DNA of 64,000 nucleotides from a bacterium BMS3Bbin14 (GTDB taxonomy: Bacteria; Desulfobacterota; Desulfobulbia; Desulfobulbales; Desulfobulbaceae), in contig BDTX01000009.1 of NCBI GenBank assembly GCA_002897615.1, forward strand, positions 102,364 through 166,363, given 5' to 3'. The position numbers and the translations under genes are program-made. Of the stretch, positions 54,682 to 63,307 are shown in pieces; position 1 is the stretch's first letter; every line of letters begins with the position of its first letter. The notes under the pieces are model-generated. The model ran no database searches, was not told the DNA's origin, and saw only the letters and a program-made list of their open reading frames with translations.

Positions 54682-56238
54682 TTAGACCAGCAGCTTGTCC
54701 TCTTCCGGCCGGTGCCGGCGTTTAAGTTTTCCGGCCCTCCAGGGACAGAGGGCCAGGGCCAGGGCCAGGACCAGGCAGACCAGCATCCAGCCCACTCCGT
54801 AGAGAATAAGCTGGCTGGCGGGATAACCACCGTAATGCCTGCCAAGATCGGCGGTCAGGGAAAGATAGAGCAGGTAGGCCAGGACGGCCGGAGTGGAGTA
54901 ACGGATGAAGAAATCCCACAGGGCCGGAATCCTGGTTCCCAGGCGGTTGATATGCGCGCGCAGCAGGGAGGCCTTCAGGACCCAGCCGACAATGAGGCAC
55001 TCCAGCAGGCCGCCGATGACCAACCCGTAGTTGGTGATAAAATGGTCGGCAATGTCCAGAAAATAGAGACCGCCCCGGGAGGTAAAAATCAGGCTGCCCA
55101 GAAAACCGGCCAGGCAGACCAGGAACACCACCTTGCCGCGGGGCCAGTCAAACTTATCGGTAATGGCGCAGACAAAGGCTTCCACCAGCGAAACCCCGGA
55201 GGTCAGGCCGGCGATAATCAGCATCAGGAAAAAGATGACACCGAACAGGACATTCATACTTGGCAGCAGACTGATGGCCTTGGGATAGACCACGAAAGCA
55301 AGCTGCGGCCCGCCCTTGATGGCCTCGCCAAACGCCACGCCCTGGTGCTTGGCCATGAACCCCACGACCCCGAACACGGCAAAACCGGCGACAAAAGAAT
55401 AAAGGCAGTTAACGAGGGCGGTAACGAGGGCGTTCTTGCCGATATCACTCCTGGCGGGGAGATAACTGGCATAGGTTATCATGATCCCGAAGCCGAGGGA
55501 CAGGGTGAAAAAAATCTGGCCGAAGGCCGCGGCCCAGACCTTGCCTGCCTCTCCCCGCACGGCCGGGTCGGCGGCGAAAATATTGATCTTGCTCCAGTCG
55601 GCATGCAGGTAATGATTCATGATGGCGTCCCGGGCGCCGTCCAGGGAGAGGCTCCACAGGACCAGGATGATGGTCAGCAGGAAGAGAACCGGCATGAACA
55701 CCACGCTGGCCCGTTCAATGCCATGCCGGATATCGCGGGAGCAGATCAGCCAGCATGAGACCCAGACCAGAAAAGTGGACAGGGCAATGGGCAGCCGGAT
55801 GCCGCCGATAACAGCGGCAGAGGGCGAAATCTGCAGGAACTGCTTAAAAAAGAATCCCTGGGGATCGCCCCCCCAGTCAAGATGAAAGGAAAACACCAGG
55901 TAATTGACACACCAGCCGATCACCACGGAATAATAGAGCATGATGCCGAACATGGCCACCACCGGCATCCACCAGCCAAGCCATTCAAAACGGCGGCCGA
56001 TCCGGGCAAAGCTCAACGGCGACGACCCCTTTTCCTTGTGCCCGAGGCCATACTCGATAATAATAATCGGGATACCGGCCACGAACAGCGCCACCACATA
56101 GGGCACCAGGAAGGCCCCGCCGCCGTACTGGTAGGCCATGTAGCTGAAACGCCAGACATTACCCAGGCCGATGGCCGAGCCGATGGCCGCCAACAGGAAT
56201 CCGCCATTTGAACCCCAGCTACTTCTGCCCGTGGACAT
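54682..56238 (-). CDS. neurotransmitter:sodium symporter (NSS/SNF) family transporter
   Basis: A 518-residue inner-membrane carrier that moves amino acids or similar solutes with sodium. The LeuT-fold signature is at the N-terminus (GFLLAAIGSAIGLGNVWRFS, with unwound sodium site), then YGGGAFLVPYVVALFVAGIP. About twelve membrane segments follow, including FFTLSLGFGIMITYASYLP and SLVEAFVCAITDKF. The substrate is unknown; in a sodium-using anaerobe, alanine or another amino acid is plausible. AAGGAGG precedes the ATG at 56238. Single gene. Confidence 0.9.
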   Translation of the reverse strand: MSTGRSSWGSNGGFLLAAIGSAIGLGNVWRFSYMAYQYGGGAFLVPYVVALFVAGIPIIIIEYGLGHKEKGSSPLSFARIGRRFEWLGWWMPVVAMFGIMLYYSVVIGWCVNYLVFSFHLDWGGDPQGFFFKQFLQISPSAAVIGGIRLPIALSTFLVWVSCWLICSRDIRHGIERASVVFMPVLFLLTIILVLWSLSLDGARDAIMNHYLHADWSKINIFAADPAVRGEAGKVWAAAFGQIFFTLSLGFGIMITYASYLPARSDIGKNALVTALVNCLYSFVAGFAVFGVVGFMAKHQGVAFGEAIKGGPQLAFVVYPKAISLLPSMNVLFGVIFFLMLIIAGLTSGVSLVEAFVCAITDKFDWPRGKVVFLVCLAGFLGSLIFTSRGGLYFLDIADHFITNYGLVIGGLLECLIVGWVLKASLLRAHINRLGTRIPALWDFFIRYSTPAVLAYLLYLSLTADLGRHYGGYPASQLILYGVGWMLVCLVLALALALCPWRAGKLKRRHRPEEDKLLV

Positions 56239-56288
56239 TTCCCCTCCTTGCCTGTAAAGCCGAAATCGGCAGTCACCCCGAGATATTT

Positions 56289-56333
56289 AGTAACCGTTCA
56301 CCAGAGGCAATAAACTACCCTCAACTCGTAACT
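56289..56333. repeat. GTAAC-type end upstream of copy 3
   Basis: AGTAACCGTTCACCAGAGGC, followed by CTCGTAACTG. It looks like a stray end or half of a second GTAAC unit. Confidence 0.35.
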
Positions 56334-56441
56334 GTAACTGTTCAGATGTGCCCCGGATTTGTTCGTTTCGCCCTCCGAGGTGTACTCCCTGTACCTGAGG
56401 AGGGCGAAACGGACAAAGATGGGGTGCAGGTGAACGGTTAC
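56334..56441. repeat. GTAAC-ended inverted-repeat element, copy 3
   Basis: 108 bp that folds almost end to end: GTAACTGTTCAGATGTGCCC on the left, and GTAACCGTTCACCTGCACCC reversed on the right, with CGTTTCGCCCTCC inner arms. Same ends as 1661-1770 and 11443-11547 but a different interior. Confidence 0.75.
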
Positions 56442-56537
56442 GATACTTATTCGAACCGGCGGGAACGATGAATCCCACCATGCCACGTGTCATGCGGCCA
56501 ACCCTACCATAAAATAATGGACCGTCCAAGCCAAAGA

Positions 56538-56756
56538 CCTGAATTCGTGACGGCTTGAAGTAACATTCCAGGCAATATGTGGAATTTATTGCATTATTTA
56601 CGAATAAATGCATTTTATACTTTTCACCGCGCCGCCCTCAGGGACGCCCGATAACGGCGCAGCTGCTGTGTTGTCAACTCGTTGATATCACACCAGGATA
56701 ATCAACATCGTTGCCGCCTTGCATCTGCACCGTTCTCGAACGTTCACGGATCCAGG
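56538..56756 (+). mobile_element. CCTGAATCCGTGA MITE-like element, copy 15 (219-bp form)
   Basis: 219 bp with an exact 5-bp target duplication AAAGA (56533-56537 and 56757-56761). Left CCTGAATTCGTGA, right TTCACGGATCCAGG. It lies between the symporter start and the end of the metal ATPase. Confidence 0.94.
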
Positions 56757-56903
56757 AAAGAGTTTTATAAAATTTGTCACGTGGCAGATCGAAAATAGAC
56801 CGGAAAAGAGGGACCGATAAAAGGTCGACGGCAGCCGGGGGGACCTGTGCGACACCTGACCGCCCGGCCCCCTCCGGCCCGGTTCAGTCTCAGCCGGACC
56901 GGG

Positions 56904-58979
56904 TCAGCGGAGAATCCTGATCGCGTTGGCGACGGCGACCATGGTAACGCCGACGTCGGCGAAGACAGCTTCCCACATAGTGGCTTCGCCGAAAATGCCG
57001 AGGACGATAAATACCAGCTTGACGCTCAAGGCAAGGACGATGTTCTGCAGGACGGTGTTTCTGGTGCGGCGGGCGAGCTGCATTCCGACGGCGACCTTGG
57101 AAAGCTTGTCGTCCATGATGACGATGTCGGCGGTTTCGATGGCGGCGTCGCTTCCCAGACCGCCCATGGCAATGCCGATATCCGCCAGGGCAATCACCGG
57201 CGCGTCATTGATGCCGTCACCGACAAATGCGACTTTGCCTTGGTTACCGTTTTCATGCTGCAGCCTTTCGATCACCGCCACCTTGTCTTCCGGCAGCAAC
57301 CGGGCATAGACTTCATCCACTCCCACTTCCCGGGCAACGGCCTCTGCCACGTCCCGGCTGTCGCCGGTGACCATGACGATCTTCCGAACGCCCAGTTTTT
57401 TCAGCTCGCGAACGGCAGCCGCGCTGTCTTCTTTGATTTCGTCGGCAATGACCAGGTAACCGGCGTAGCTCCGGTCCACCACAACGTGGACCACCGTGCC
57501 CATGACATGGCAGGTGTCGTGGTCGATTCCCTGTTCGTGCAGAAGCCGGTCATTGCCCACCATGATCTCCTGATCGTCGGTCCTGGCGATAATGCCGGCC
57601 CCTGCCTGTTCTTCAACCTCGCGGACAACCGCGGGATCAATGGTGCCCGCCCACGCGTCGCGGATAGCCGCGGCGATGGGGTGGGAGGAGTGGATTTCGG
57701 CCAGGGCCGCATATTTCGACAACTCTTCCGGCCGGAAACCATTCCGCGTCACGATTTCGGTAACCTTGAACACGCCCTTGGTCAAGGTACCGGTTTTGTC
57801 CATTGCCACCACGGTCACCGCGGCCAGGGCATCCAGGAAGTTGGAGCCTTTGACCAGAATCCCGGTTTTCGCCGCTTTGCCGATGCCGCCGAAGTAGCCC
57901 AGGGGTATGGATAACACCAGGGCACAGGGGCAGGAGATGACCAGCAGCACCAGCGCCCGGTAGATCCAGACCGGGTATGGCGCACCGACGGCCAGCGGCG
58001 GCACCAGGGCGACCAGCACGGCCAGCAGTACCACGACCGGGGTGTAATAGCGGGCAAAGGTCGTGATGAATTGTTCCGTTTTCGCTTTTCTCGCAGTGGC
58101 ATTTTCCACCATTGCCAGGATCCTGGCAATGGTGGATTCGTTCAGTTTCTTCGTGACCTCAATGGTGAGCAGCCCGTTCAGGTTAACCGATCCCGAGAGG
58201 ACGTCTTCCCCTGCCGTTACCGGGCGCGGCATACTTTCACCGGTAAGGGCGGAGGTATCCAGGCCGGACGAGCCGCTGATGACAATGCCGTCCACCGGAA
58301 CCCGTTCACCGGGACGAACGATGATCCGGTGCCCCGGCCGCAGGTCTTCTGGATCGACCCGCACCACTTTTCCGTCCGCCAGCAGGTTCGCGAAATCGAC
58401 CTTCAGCGCCAGGAGGGAGCGCACGGACCGCCGTGATCGATTGATCGCCCGGTCCTGAAAATATTCACCCACCATGAAAAAAATCATGACGCCCGCGGCT
58501 TCCGGAAATTCACCGATGGCGAATGCCCCGAAGGTGGCGATGGCCATGAGAAAGTTCTCATCGAACAGGTTGCCGCGGATGGAGTTGAGAAAGGCGTTTT
58601 TCAGCACTTTCCAGCCCGCGAGCAGGTAGGCCGCAGCGAACACGACCATGATTGCCGTCCCGTTCAGACCATATCCGTACCGAAGAACCAGGCCCGGCAC
58701 GAACAGGATGATGGCGGCGATCATGAACACCGGCAGCCGCCGGGAATCGTCATCGTCGTCCGCGTGACCGGGGGCGTCTGGGTCCAGCACCCGGATCCCC
58801 GGTTCAAGCCGGCGGATTATCGCCCGGGCCTTCTCCACATCCCCTGCCAGCGTGACCTCCTGCTGCACAAAATTCACGGAAACATGCCGGAAGCCTTCTT
58901 TCTTCAAGGTATCTTCGATTTTTGCCGCGCAGTTGGCGCAATCCAACCCTTCGAGGCGCAGTTTTACCGGTTCAGCCAT
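56904..58979 (-). CDS. cadA: Zn/Cd/Pb-exporting P-type ATPase
   Basis: A 691-residue P1B-type heavy-metal pump of the inner membrane. An N-terminal metal-binding domain holds GLDCANCAAKIE, then an acidic linker (HADDDDDS), eight membrane helices with the SCPCALVLSIP transport motif typical of Zn/Cd/Pb pumps (copper pumps have CPC with other partner residues), the TGESMPRPV actuator loop, the phosphorylation site DKTGTLTKG (Asp about 394), SSHPIAAAI, and GDGINDAPVIALADIGIAMG. The ATG at 58979 overlaps the repressor gene by 8 bp, so both come from one transcript controlled by that repressor. Confidence 0.93.
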   Translation of the reverse strand: MAEPVKLRLEGLDCANCAAKIEDTLKKEGFRHVSVNFVQQEVTLAGDVEKARAIIRRLEPGIRVLDPDAPGHADDDDDSRRLPVFMIAAIILFVPGLVLRYGYGLNGTAIMVVFAAAYLLAGWKVLKNAFLNSIRGNLFDENFLMAIATFGAFAIGEFPEAAGVMIFFMVGEYFQDRAINRSRRSVRSLLALKVDFANLLADGKVVRVDPEDLRPGHRIIVRPGERVPVDGIVISGSSGLDTSALTGESMPRPVTAGEDVLSGSVNLNGLLTIEVTKKLNESTIARILAMVENATARKAKTEQFITTFARYYTPVVVLLAVLVALVPPLAVGAPYPVWIYRALVLLVISCPCALVLSIPLGYFGGIGKAAKTGILVKGSNFLDALAAVTVVAMDKTGTLTKGVFKVTEIVTRNGFRPEELSKYAALAEIHSSHPIAAAIRDAWAGTIDPAVVREVEEQAGAGIIARTDDQEIMVGNDRLLHEQGIDHDTCHVMGTVVHVVVDRSYAGYLVIADEIKEDSAAAVRELKKLGVRKIVMVTGDSRDVAEAVAREVGVDEVYARLLPEDKVAVIERLQHENGNQGKVAFVGDGINDAPVIALADIGIAMGGLGSDAAIETADIVIMDDKLSKVAVGMQLARRTRNTVLQNIVLALSVKLVFIVLGIFGEATMWEAVFADVGVTMVAVANAIRILR

Positions 58980-59334
58980 GGGGCGCCCCCTCTGCCATGT
59001 GTTCCAGAGCGACCGACAGCAGGTCGACAATGTGCTGATCCCGTAACCGATAAAACACGTTTTTGCCTTCTTTCCGGAAGGAAATAATCTTTCGGTCCCG
59101 AAGTATTCTCAGCTGGTGGGAGATGGCGGAAACCGACAGTTCGGCGATACTTGCCAGATCGCAGGTACACAGTTCCGCCCCGGTCAGGGCGTACAGAATT
59201 TTCAGCCGGGTGGGATTACCCAGGGCATCGAAAAAATCCGCCACCTCCAGGAGGGCCTCCCGATCGGGCACTCTCCGTCTACCGGCGGCGATCCGGTCCC
59301 GGTGTTCTTCATGTTCCCTGCATATTTCAGTCAT
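58972..59334 (-). CDS. ArsR/SmtB-family metal-sensing repressor
   Basis: A 120-residue winged-helix repressor. It has an N-terminal histidine- and glutamate-rich arm (REHEEHRD), then FFDALGNPTRLKILYAL, the alpha-3 metal site ELCTCDLASI (CxC, as in CadC and related cadmium/lead/zinc sensors), the recognition helix SVSAISHQLRILRDRKII, and VFYRLRDQHIVDLL. Metal binding should release it from DNA and derepress the pump gene it overlaps. The start ATG is at 59334. A perfect 6-3-6 dyad lies 27 bp upstream. Confidence 0.92.
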   Translation of the reverse strand: MTEICREHEEHRDRIAAGRRRVPDREALLEVADFFDALGNPTRLKILYALTGAELCTCDLASIAELSVSAISHQLRILRDRKIISFRKEGKNVFYRLRDQHIVDLLSVALEHMAEGAPHG

Positions 59335-59360
59335 CTTTAAGCCTCATCATTTGAGCAATT

Positions 59361-59375
59361 ATTCAACCATTGAAT
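59361..59375. promoter_or_regulatory. candidate operator of the metal-efflux operon
   Basis: ATTCAA-CCA-TTGAAT is a perfect inverted repeat 27 bp upstream of the repressor start. Its place and shape fit an ArsR-family operator (which often contain TTGAA/TTCAA arms) overlapping the operon promoter. Inferred, not proven. Confidence 0.6.
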
Positions 59376-59402
59376 ATCAATATACGCACAAGGAACATTG
59401 CT

Positions 59403-59423
59403 GTCAAGCCGTCACGGATGCAG
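59403..59423 (-). repeat. short left-end fragment of the CCTGAATCCGTGA element
   Basis: TCAAGCCGTCACGGATGCAG is the reversed first 20 bp of the element with one change. It lies between the metal operon and the CelD-like gene. Confidence 0.6.
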
Positions 59424-59432
59424 AAGATGGAC

Positions 59433-60857
59433 TCAAACAAGCACCATACACTCGTAGCCGGCAAAAATGGAATCAAGGTCAAGGGGACAATCATTCCTGG
59501 TCACCAAAAAATTATGCGACCGCGCTTCACCTGTTGCAAAACTCATCTTGTAGCCAAAATCCCCAGGCCCCAAATCATAGATCTCGTAACCATTATCAAT
59601 GGCATCGTAGATGCTGTACAGCCAGAGAAGCCGGCCGGCCCGTGTTTTCAGATACTCAGGATCCATCCCGGTGAAATAGCATTCCCGTCGGGGATGGATA
59701 TCAAAACTTGACAGAACCGCGACCCTTTTTCCGGCAAAATGGGCAAAGAAAAGAGAAAAAAGGCCCTCTCCCGCCATCGCTTTTACCATGTCGACATGAA
59801 AAGCATAGGAGTCGTCGCCACAGACAAACATTGACTCTCTGCCCCAGCGGACCTGATGCAGGTGCAGGTAATCCTTAACATCCACCTCGCTTATATCCCT
59901 CCCGGATACAGTCTCGAACGTTCCTCCGGCTTTCTTGAAGGATTTCATATAGCGCCGATAATAATAACGGGTAGAGCGGCTGAGATTAGCCAGAAAAGCT
60001 TCATGGTCCCGGGGCAGGGAAATATACGGATAACAAATCGGCCGGTCATGTAACAAGTTATCCACCGCGGCAAGACTACCGGCCAGTGCCTCATACGTTC
60101 GACACCTTGCCAGGATCTGCCGCAGTTCCTCTGCCAGCACTTTTCTGGTCGCGGGAAACAACAGCTTAAGCGATGTACATTCCGCCAGCCTGGTGGAAAA
60201 ATCTTCAATGCCACCTATCGCGACACCTTCGTTGGCCGCCGCCTCCGATAATTTTCTGAACCGGCGCGAAAGTTGTCGTATCGTCCAGGGCCTGACACCA
60301 CCACGCATGGAGGTAACTGCTTCCCGGACCATGACCTGCTCATGTTGAAAATTTGCAAAAAAATCACGGATGACCGGCACATTTTGCGAAGTATCAAGCT
60401 GATGGTCAAGGATGAGCAGATCAAAGCCCTCCTCTTGATAAAATTTGACAAGGCACTCTATAAATGCTGCCAGAACAGGCCTGCTCCTGGAGGGATCAAC
60501 CGTTATATCCTGATAGGGAATCAACACCTGGTCACCGGCATAACAGAGAATCCGGAGTCGCTGACCTCCTGCCGGCCGGACCCGATACGAAGCAAAAGGT
60601 GCAGCCGCCCGGAGAACTCCATCCTCCTCCACCATGAAGAGAAACAGCTGTTCCAGCGTGCTCTGATTGCCAAAAAAATTCTTGCCGCGCTTTTTCCAGA
60701 AAGCAGAACCGTCCCGGCTGTTAAAATGATTCCACCAGTGTATTGCCGGGTAGAAGAAATTACAGGGAAGTTCCGCGCCAGCTCTTCTCGCCAATTCAAT
60801 GCAGCGGGGGACTTGTTCCCGGATTGACTCGATTTCCGTCAGGACCTTCACATTCAT
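59433..60857 (-). CDS. CelD/BcsL-like acetyltransferase-fold protein
   Basis: A 474-residue protein whose C-terminal half (about 270-460) matches the GNAT_6/CelD family: FLANLSRSTRYYYRRYMKSF, HLHQVRWGRESMF, SLFFAHFAGKRVAVLSSFDI, YFTGMDPEYLKTRAGRLLWL and the typical YEIYDLGPGDFGYKMSFATG. Such proteins are found in cellulose and exopolysaccharide loci and may acylate sugars or peptides. The N-terminal half is less conserved (PAIHWWNHFNSRDGSA). No polysaccharide genes adjoin it here. Start ATG at 60857 with GGGAGG upstream at long spacing. Confidence 0.75.
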   Translation of the reverse strand: MNVKVLTEIESIREQVPRCIELARRAGAELPCNFFYPAIHWWNHFNSRDGSAFWKKRGKNFFGNQSTLEQLFLFMVEEDGVLRAAAPFASYRVRPAGGQRLRILCYAGDQVLIPYQDITVDPSRSRPVLAAFIECLVKFYQEEGFDLLILDHQLDTSQNVPVIRDFFANFQHEQVMVREAVTSMRGGVRPWTIRQLSRRFRKLSEAAANEGVAIGGIEDFSTRLAECTSLKLLFPATRKVLAEELRQILARCRTYEALAGSLAAVDNLLHDRPICYPYISLPRDHEAFLANLSRSTRYYYRRYMKSFKKAGGTFETVSGRDISEVDVKDYLHLHQVRWGRESMFVCGDDSYAFHVDMVKAMAGEGLFSLFFAHFAGKRVAVLSSFDIHPRRECYFTGMDPEYLKTRAGRLLWLYSIYDAIDNGYEIYDLGPGDFGYKMSFATGEARSHNFLVTRNDCPLDLDSIFAGYECMVLV

Positions 60858-60903
60858 GGTTTAATGATGACCTCCCGGGGGCAGCCTGCAAGTAACCATC
60901 CTG

Positions 60904-61030
60904 ACTGAATCGGTGACGGCTTGAGGTAAACTTTCTGGCAACATGTATAATTCATTGCATTATTGCCGAATAAATACATTTTATGGTCTTCAACGCGCCG
61001 GACTGCGGGCCGCTCGATAACGGATTCAGG
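60904..61030 (+). mobile_element. CCTGAATCCGTGA MITE-like element, copy 16 (short form)
   Basis: 127 bp, short form with the same internal junction (GATAACGGATTCAGG) as copies 13 and 14. The left end is altered (ACTGAATCGGTGA). No exact target duplication. Confidence 0.88.
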
Positions 61031-61120
61031 ATCATGATAATATTATCACGGTTAAGGGGAAAACAAAAAAATAAACCGAATCCGGATCTGAATTCGACGG
61101 AGCCGGGGCCGGAAGCCCCC

Positions 61121-62212
<1,092 letters not shown>

Positions 62213-62302
62213 TTAAGCTTGCAACATATGTCATTTCATGTTGCAATACCGCAGTCGGCTTTATGTCGAAAACGGTCAAAAAAAAGTAAGCGGTTATTCC
62301 AA

Positions 62303-63307
62303 GTGAAAAAGATTAAAACAGGGGTCATAGGCGTCGGTTATCTCGGCCGGTTCCACGCCCAGAAATATGCCGCCATGGACGGGGTCGACCTGGTCGGGGT
62401 GGCGGACGTCGAAGGTCTCCAGGCGGAAAAGGTGGCGGCCGAATGCGCAACCCGGCCCTTTACGGACTACCTGGAATTGCTCGACCGGGTTGATGCCGTT
62501 TCCGTCGTGGTGCCGACGATTCATCACCACAAGATCGCCCGGGCCTGTCTGCAACGGGGAATCGATATCATGGTGGAAAAACCCGTCACCACCACCATCG
62601 AGGAGGCGGACGACCTCATCGCCCAGGCCGAGCAGTCAGGCTGCATCCTGCAGGTCGGCCTGCTCGAACGTTTCAACCCGGCGGTCATTGCCATGAAACC
62701 GCTGCTCACCTGTCCGCTGTTTATCGAAGCCCACAGGATCAGCGTCTTTAAAAACAGGGGCACGGATGTTGATGTGGTGCTGGACCTGATGATCCACGAT
62801 ATCGACATTATTCTCTCCATCGTCCAGTCGCCGCTCAAGACCATCCATACCGTCGGGGCCCCGGTCATCACGCCGCTGACCGACATTGCCAACGCCCGGC
62901 TCATCTTCGAAAACGGCTGCACCGCCAACGTCACCGTCAGCCGGATTTCCATGGACAATATCAGGCGGATGCGAATTTTTCAGCCCGGCTCGTACCTGTC
63001 TGTTGATTTTACCAAGAAAGAGGTCATGTCCATCCGCCTGAAAAAAGGCCGGCAAAACGGGCAGCCTCTCCCCGATATCACGAAACATGCCTTTGCGGAA
63101 ACGGATATCCTGGAGATGGAATTAAAAGATTTTATCGCCAACGTGCGCAATCGTACGCGTCCCCAGGTATCGGGCCGCGAGGGGCGGCGGGCCCTGGATG
63201 TCGCCCTGCAGATCATGCGGCAGATCGATGAAAACCAGCGCCGTCTGCAACAGATGCTGGGGGCCGAGACCTGTTGGTCCGGGCTGGATCCCCTGCCCGT
63301 TCCTTAA
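62303..63307 (+). CDS. Gfo/Idh/MocA-family oxidoreductase
   Basis: A 334-residue NAD(P)-dependent dehydrogenase. The N-terminal Rossmann motif is TGVIGVGYLGRFHAQKYAAM, followed by VPTIHHHKIARACLQRG and the conserved VEKPVTTTIEEAD, with the substrate domain containing VLDLMIHDIDIILSIV. The start is a GTG at 62303; the frame extends far upstream but only as the shadow of the deaminase gene. The lpxB gene begins at its stop (TAATG), an arrangement often seen in deltaproteobacterial lipid A clusters (lpxA, a Gfo/Idh gene, lpxB). In some bacteria such an enzyme (GnnA) oxidises UDP-GlcNAc for amide-linked lipid A; no GnnB aminotransferase is visible, so the role is open. Confidence 0.87.
   Translation: MKKIKTGVIGVGYLGRFHAQKYAAMDGVDLVGVADVEGLQAEKVAAECATRPFTDYLELLDRVDAVSVVVPTIHHHKIARACLQRGIDIMVEKPVTTTIEEADDLIAQAEQSGCILQVGLLERFNPAVIAMKPLLTCPLFIEAHRISVFKNRGTDVDVVLDLMIHDIDIILSIVQSPLKTIHTVGAPVITPLTDIANARLIFENGCTANVTVSRISMDNIRRMRIFQPGSYLSVDFTKKEVMSIRLKKGRQNGQPLPDITKHAFAETDILEMELKDFIANVRNRTRPQVSGREGRRALDVALQIMRQIDENQRRLQQMLGAETCWSGLDPLPVP

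Noticed and set aside
54646-55758. A 370-codon plus-strand frame opposite the sodium symporter gene
   Set aside because: The composition is Gln/Gly/Asp-rich, the frame has no recognisable domain, and it mirrors a clear membrane protein gene on the other strand.
1417-61030. Reading the regular copies as a CRISPR array or as tandem repeats
   Set aside because: Copies are single, kilobases apart, 127-243 bp long, and carry inverted ends with target duplications, which fits transposable elements instead.
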